Shown piece after piece: positions 60,975 to 64,000 of a DNA stretch of 64,000 bases. The stretch lies in the NCBI RefSeq assembly GCF_035994945.1, contig NZ_CP108678.1, forward strand, positions 124,001-188,000. The letters are read 5' to 3'. The first letter of the stretch is position 1. The number at the start of each line of letters is the position of its first letter. A model generated the notes under the pieces. That model did no database searches. It saw nothing but the letters and a program-made list of their open reading frames with translations, and had not been told where the DNA came from. This stretch comes from Streptomyces sp. NBC_01216. Lineage in GTDB: Bacteria > Actinomycetota > Actinomycetes > Streptomycetales > Streptomycetaceae. The position numbers and the translations under genes are program-made.

Positions 60975-61844
60975 GTGAATATGAGCGACGTGATGGGCCA
61001 GCTTCCTCGACCGATCGTTGAGCGGATGGGCCGCATGAGCGGCATGGCCATGCGCGCCATCATCGCGCTGATCGACGAAGAGCCGGACACCTTCGCCGCC
61101 CTGGTCGAGCGAATCGGCACCTGGGACGACGATCCCGGCAGGGCCCCGTACCCGATGGCCCGCTACGAGTTCCCGATCAAGGAAGTTCTGCGGATCGTCA
61201 ACGACTGCTTCACCGCCATCGAGGAGCGCGGTCCCCTGCCCAACGAGGCGGTGGCGGAAGGCGCTCGCGGCATCGTCGAGCGCCTCACGCCCGAGGAGTA
61301 CCGCGCGCAGGCACTGGCCAGGCTGACCGAGTTCCCCCCGGGCAGGGAGCCGATGGACCTCTCCGGCGGCGAGGGCGGCGGCCCCGTGGACTTCGTCATC
61401 GCAGCGGCAGCAGGCGCGTGGCTGTGCGGCGGGGCCGGCGGGCGCATGGCGACGCTGGAGAACATCCGGCTGATGCTGCTGCAACAGGCACGCCAGGCGG
61501 AGAGCATGGCCACCGGCGCCCCGGAGCGCGAACAGGTCAACAAGATCAGCGACGACGACGCCCTCGCGCTGCTCGCCGACCTGTACGACGAGGACTACGC
61601 CCGCCTCATCCCCGGCCCGCGGCAGCGCGGCCCGTGGGAGTGGGACATGCTCGCCGTCCTCAAGACCCACCTGCTGGAGACACCGGCGGACGCGACCACC
61701 CCCGAGCAGCGCGAAGAGCTGAAGACCAAGCTCCTCACCATCTTGCAGGCTGCCGCGGCCACGCAGACCAGGAGGCCGAAGCCCACGGTCCGGCCGGTCG
61801 GAAAGCGGGTCCAGCCCAAGCGCCGGCCGAAGAGGAAGCGCTGA
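60975..61844 (+). CDS. hypothetical protein, 289 aa
   Basis: GTG 60975 with GGGGGCGGGAA upstream; TAGCGT at about 60929-60934 is a possible -10. The protein is helical: ERMGRMSGMAMRAIIALIDE, VLRIVNDCFTAIEE. In the middle, GGGPVDFVIAAAAGAWLCGG is Gly/Ala-rich. It ends with a very basic tail (RPVGKRVQPKRRPKRKR) that may contact nucleic acid. Family not recognised. Confidence 0.6.
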   Translation: MNMSDVMGQLPRPIVERMGRMSGMAMRAIIALIDEEPDTFAALVERIGTWDDDPGRAPYPMARYEFPIKEVLRIVNDCFTAIEERGPLPNEAVAEGARGIVERLTPEEYRAQALARLTEFPPGREPMDLSGGEGGGPVDFVIAAAAGAWLCGGAGGRMATLENIRLMLLQQARQAESMATGAPEREQVNKISDDDALALLADLYDEDYARLIPGPRQRGPWEWDMLAVLKTHLLETPADATTPEQREELKTKLLTILQAAAATQTRRPKPTVRPVGKRVQPKRRPKRKR

Positions 61845-61906
61845 TCCGGACTGGCGGAGAAGGACGCGGGCGCGTCCGCGCCCGCGCAGCTCCGCGTTGC
61901 CCGCGT

Positions 61907-62425
61907 TCAGGCGAGGGTGTCGAGCCAGCGCTCGCAGTCGGCCCTGAGGGAGGACAGTTCCTGGTCCAGACTCTCGGACAGCTGCGGCACGCCGCTCGCC
62001 GCAGCGTCACGGAGCTGGGTGACGAGCCGAACGGCCTGCTGGGCGGGCATGAGAGCAACGAGCCCACCGAAGAGGCCGAACCGCAGCGCCTCCTCCAGGG
62101 CGTCGAGGTCGCGTCGCATCTCTGCGTGCTTGACGGCCTCGGGGTACTCGAAGAAGAGCCGGATGGGAGAAAGCCGGCGGCAGACCGTGGTGCAGGCGCG
62201 CCGGATCAGCCGCAGTCCCAGGCTTGTGAGCGCGATCGCGGCGATGACGGTCCCGCTGACGACGACCCCGTAGATGAACGAGGGCTCCATGATCATGGCG
62301 AGAACCGCCGCGATCCCGAGGAGCACCAATCCGACCGCAGCGGGCAGCAGCGCGATTCTCCGAAGCCGGGCGCGTATCACGGTGTGATCGCCGCTGTGCC
62401 GTTTCTGCAGGTGGGAGCCAGTCAC
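61907..62425 (-). CDS. two-span membrane protein, 172 aa
   Basis: Start chosen at GTG 62425 (GGAGTG context); longer readings are unsupported. Two hydrophobic segments, about 28-45 (IALLPAAVGLVLLGIAAVLA) and about 52-73 (YGVVVSGTVIAAIALTSLGL), then a cytoplasmic-looking helical domain ending QELSSLRADCERWLDTLA. Function unknown. Divergent from the HPr-kinase-like gene at 62563. Confidence 0.6.
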   Translation of the reverse strand: MTGSHLQKRHSGDHTVIRARLRRIALLPAAVGLVLLGIAAVLAMIMEPSFIYGVVVSGTVIAAIALTSLGLRLIRRACTTVCRRLSPIRLFFEYPEAVKHAEMRRDLDALEEALRFGLFGGLVALMPAQQAVRLVTQLRDAAASGVPQLSESLDQELSSLRADCERWLDTLA

Positions 62426-62562
62426 TCCAGCACCATACCTGCCGACTGGCCTGCCCCATGGCGTACGTTCGTCAGTTGGTGACCTGGTGTACCCACGTGT
62501 TCGCCCTGAGTCGGGGCGGGGTTGCGTTCGGGTCCTTTCGTGCCCGAGAAGGGGGCTCATTG

Positions 62563-63696
62563 ATGGTCGTTGACGCTGCACTTGGTGCCACGGGCCCTGC
62601 TGGCGGTCTCTCATCACCGAAGAGACGGAGCGCTTTGGTACTTGAGGGGTGGCGGTTACAGGTGGTGGCACCGTCGAACAGTGTTCTCGGGTCCGTCGTG
62701 GGGATGCTGGTTCCGGCGTGTTCCGTGGAGGCGTCGGGCGTGGGTGCGCAGTGGAGGCTCGAGGTCGAGTGGGGTGTGCTGCCGCGGGGGGTCGAGCATG
62801 CGTCTGGTGCCGGAGGGCTGGTTCTGGAGCTTCCGTACGGAGGTCGCCGCTTGGCGGTGGTCGGGATGGCGGAGGGCGTGATGAGGCTGGTGGCGTGCTA
62901 TCGGCCCGGGGCGCCGCCAGCCGTGATGGAGGTCGATGCTGTCGCGGGTGTGACTCGGTTGGTCGTGTCGCCTGGTGACACGGTGGAGCTGCGGTGGGCG
63001 GACTGGCTGGCCCGGGTCTTCTTCGCCTCCCGGCTGCTGGCGTCAGGGTGGCGGATGCTCCACGCTTCGGCGGTTGAAGTGGAGGGGAAAGCGCTAGTGT
63101 TCCTGGCCGGGCGGTGTGGGGGGAAGTCCACGCTCGCCCACCGTGCGGTGCGGGAGCTGGGTGGCCGGTTCCTGGCCGACGATCTGGTTCTGATCGGTCC
63201 GGGCGGCGTGGTGGTGGGCTGGCCGACCCGTGTCGCTGTGCCTGCGTCGCTGGTAGGGAGTGCCACCGGCGGGCGGCGTGACCGTTCGGTGGTGGCCGGG
63301 GTGGTGCGTGAACGGATTTTGTTCACTCCGATCGAGCACCGCGCTGCCCTTGGGATCTCGTACTCGCCGCCCGTCCGGCTCGGTGCAGTGGTGGTTGTCG
63401 ACGGTTCCGGCGCGGCCGGGGAGGGCGTTCGGGTGCGCGAGGCGGGGGACGGTGTGCTGGAGCTGGCGGTGGTCGGGGCGGCGGACATCACGGAGCAGAT
63501 GGTGTACGTGAGTGACCCGCTGGGCGTGATGGGGGGAGCGCGGCTGGCGGACCAGTCGGCCGGGATGGGGCCTGTGGAGGGGTTGTTCTCCGGAGTCCCC
63601 GCCGCCGTGCTGCGGGTAGCGGTGGAGCAACTGCCGACGGCGCCGGTGTGGCGGGCTCTGGAAGGCGTTGTCCCCGGGGTCGGCCGATGCCGGTGA
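62563..63696 (+). CDS. HPr kinase-like P-loop protein
   Basis: 377 aa from ATG 62563, with AAGGGGG upstream; ATG 62458 would add 35 residues. The typical pairing is present: LHASAVEVEGKALVFLAG then GRCGGKSTLAHRAV (Walker A GRCGGKS), and FLADDLVLIG downstream as Walker B. HPr-kinase-like proteins with this layout occur near RiPP loci, where some phosphorylate the peptide. Codon use is richer in G-ending and T-containing codons than the genes to the left, suggesting different ancestry. Confidence 0.75.
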   Translation: MVVDAALGATGPAGGLSSPKRRSALVLEGWRLQVVAPSNSVLGSVVGMLVPACSVEASGVGAQWRLEVEWGVLPRGVEHASGAGGLVLELPYGGRRLAVVGMAEGVMRLVACYRPGAPPAVMEVDAVAGVTRLVVSPGDTVELRWADWLARVFFASRLLASGWRMLHASAVEVEGKALVFLAGRCGGKSTLAHRAVRELGGRFLADDLVLIGPGGVVVGWPTRVAVPASLVGSATGGRRDRSVVAGVVRERILFTPIEHRAALGISYSPPVRLGAVVVVDGSGAAGEGVRVREAGDGVLELAVVGAADITEQMVYVSDPLGVMGGARLADQSAGMGPVEGLFSGVPAAVLRVAVEQLPTAPVWRALEGVVPGVGRCR

Positions 63697-64000
63697 ACAC
63701 CTTCGTGGAGCGGGTGTACGAGGTGGTGAGCGCCGGACGGGTGCTTGAGGTGAGAGCGGGTTCGGAGTTCGTCTCCCGGTGGGACGAGATCGCGCGGCAC
63801 TTGCCCGGTGTGCCCCGTGACGGCCTGGGGCCCGGCTCGGATACGTCGACGACCGCAGTACGGCTGCCCCGAGGGGCGCGGGTCGGCGATGTGCGCCGGC
63901 TGTTGAACGCCCAGCTGCATCTGCTGCACCTCGCCCATGGAACGCTGTGCCTCCACGCCGTTGCTCTTCGGGACCCGGCCGGCGGCCGGGTGGTGGTGCT
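63687..64000 (+). CDS. second HPr kinase-like protein (truncated at window edge)
   Basis: ATG 63687 overlaps the end of the preceding gene by ten bases, and the frame is open to base 64000 (104 complete codons). The sequence ends HGTLCLHAVALRDPAGGRVVVL, the same segment that precedes the P-loop in the upstream protein (LHASAVEVEGKALVFL), so a Walker A motif should follow just outside. The N-terminal VNTFVERVYEVVSAGRVLEV is strand-helix. It appears to be the partner of the upstream kinase. Confidence 0.6.
   Translation, partial: MPVNTFVERVYEVVSAGRVLEVRAGSEFVSRWDEIARHLPGVPRDGLGPGSDTSTTAVRLPRGARVGDVRRLLNAQLHLLHLAHGTLCLHAVALRDPAGGRVVV

Overview
The window is high-GC actinobacterial DNA. Heavy GC bias in third codon positions, many GTG/TTG starts, ATGA-type gene overlaps, a complete conservon operon and an FxLD lanthipeptide locus all point to Streptomyces or a close relative. 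Most genes lie on the + strand in long, tightly coupled runs. No rRNA, tRNA or CRISPR array was seen.

Left part (1-19.3 kb): a divergent, window-truncated XRE/TPR regulator faces an anti-sigma-like ATPase across a region rich in palindromes. A small P-loop kinase, two tiny overlapping ORFs and a stand-alone full-length LanB-type dehydratase follow, then a GH15 glycosidase. Next is a conservon (sensor kinase, Roadblock, DUF742, small GTPase, two P450s, one of them lacking the EXXR motif), a LuxR-type regulator, two poorly characterised proteins, an MFS exporter and an NLR-like NB-ARC/TPR protein with a putative amyloid-signalling motif at its N-terminus.

FxLD lanthipeptide cluster (19.6-30.7 kb): a 57-residue precursor with a C-terminal TTCGAC-type core, a strong hairpin, a LanB dehydratase, a LanC cyclase, an FxLD-system isoaspartyl-methyltransferase, a terminator-like 38-bp palindrome, a TPR protein, an endonuclease/phosphatase-fold enzyme and an ABC exporter. 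Together these would dehydrate, cyclise, methylate (possibly to aspartimide/isoAsp) and export a class I lanthipeptide.

Nucleotide/phosphoester island (30.8-46.9 kb, with echoes to 60.9 kb): a run of coupled genes dominated by Nudix hydrolase domains (a triple-Nudix protein, a Nudix-kinase fusion, a methyltransferase-Nudix-isoaspartyl-methyltransferase fusion, a double-Nudix protein), APH-fold kinases, a HIT protein, a second EEP-fold enzyme, 2H phosphoesterases, a PIG-L deacetylase, a GFA-type protein, a VanX-like dipeptidase and a second MFS exporter. The combination is not one I recognise as a described pathway and is the best candidate for an undescribed system here.

Right part (47-64 kb): a mosaic accessory region. 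An IS5-type element with clear terminal inverted repeats and a TCA target duplication splits an APH-fold kinase gene. There are several gene remnants and large proteins of unknown function. At 58.5 kb there is an AmcA-like multiple-cyclophane (triceptide) precursor whose leader and core are separated by a one-base frameshift in a C-run, followed by a 24-bp-stem hairpin and a pentapeptide-repeat protein. No radical SAM partner lies in the window. The right edge enters what may be another cluster, with two consecutive HPr-kinase-like P-loop genes.
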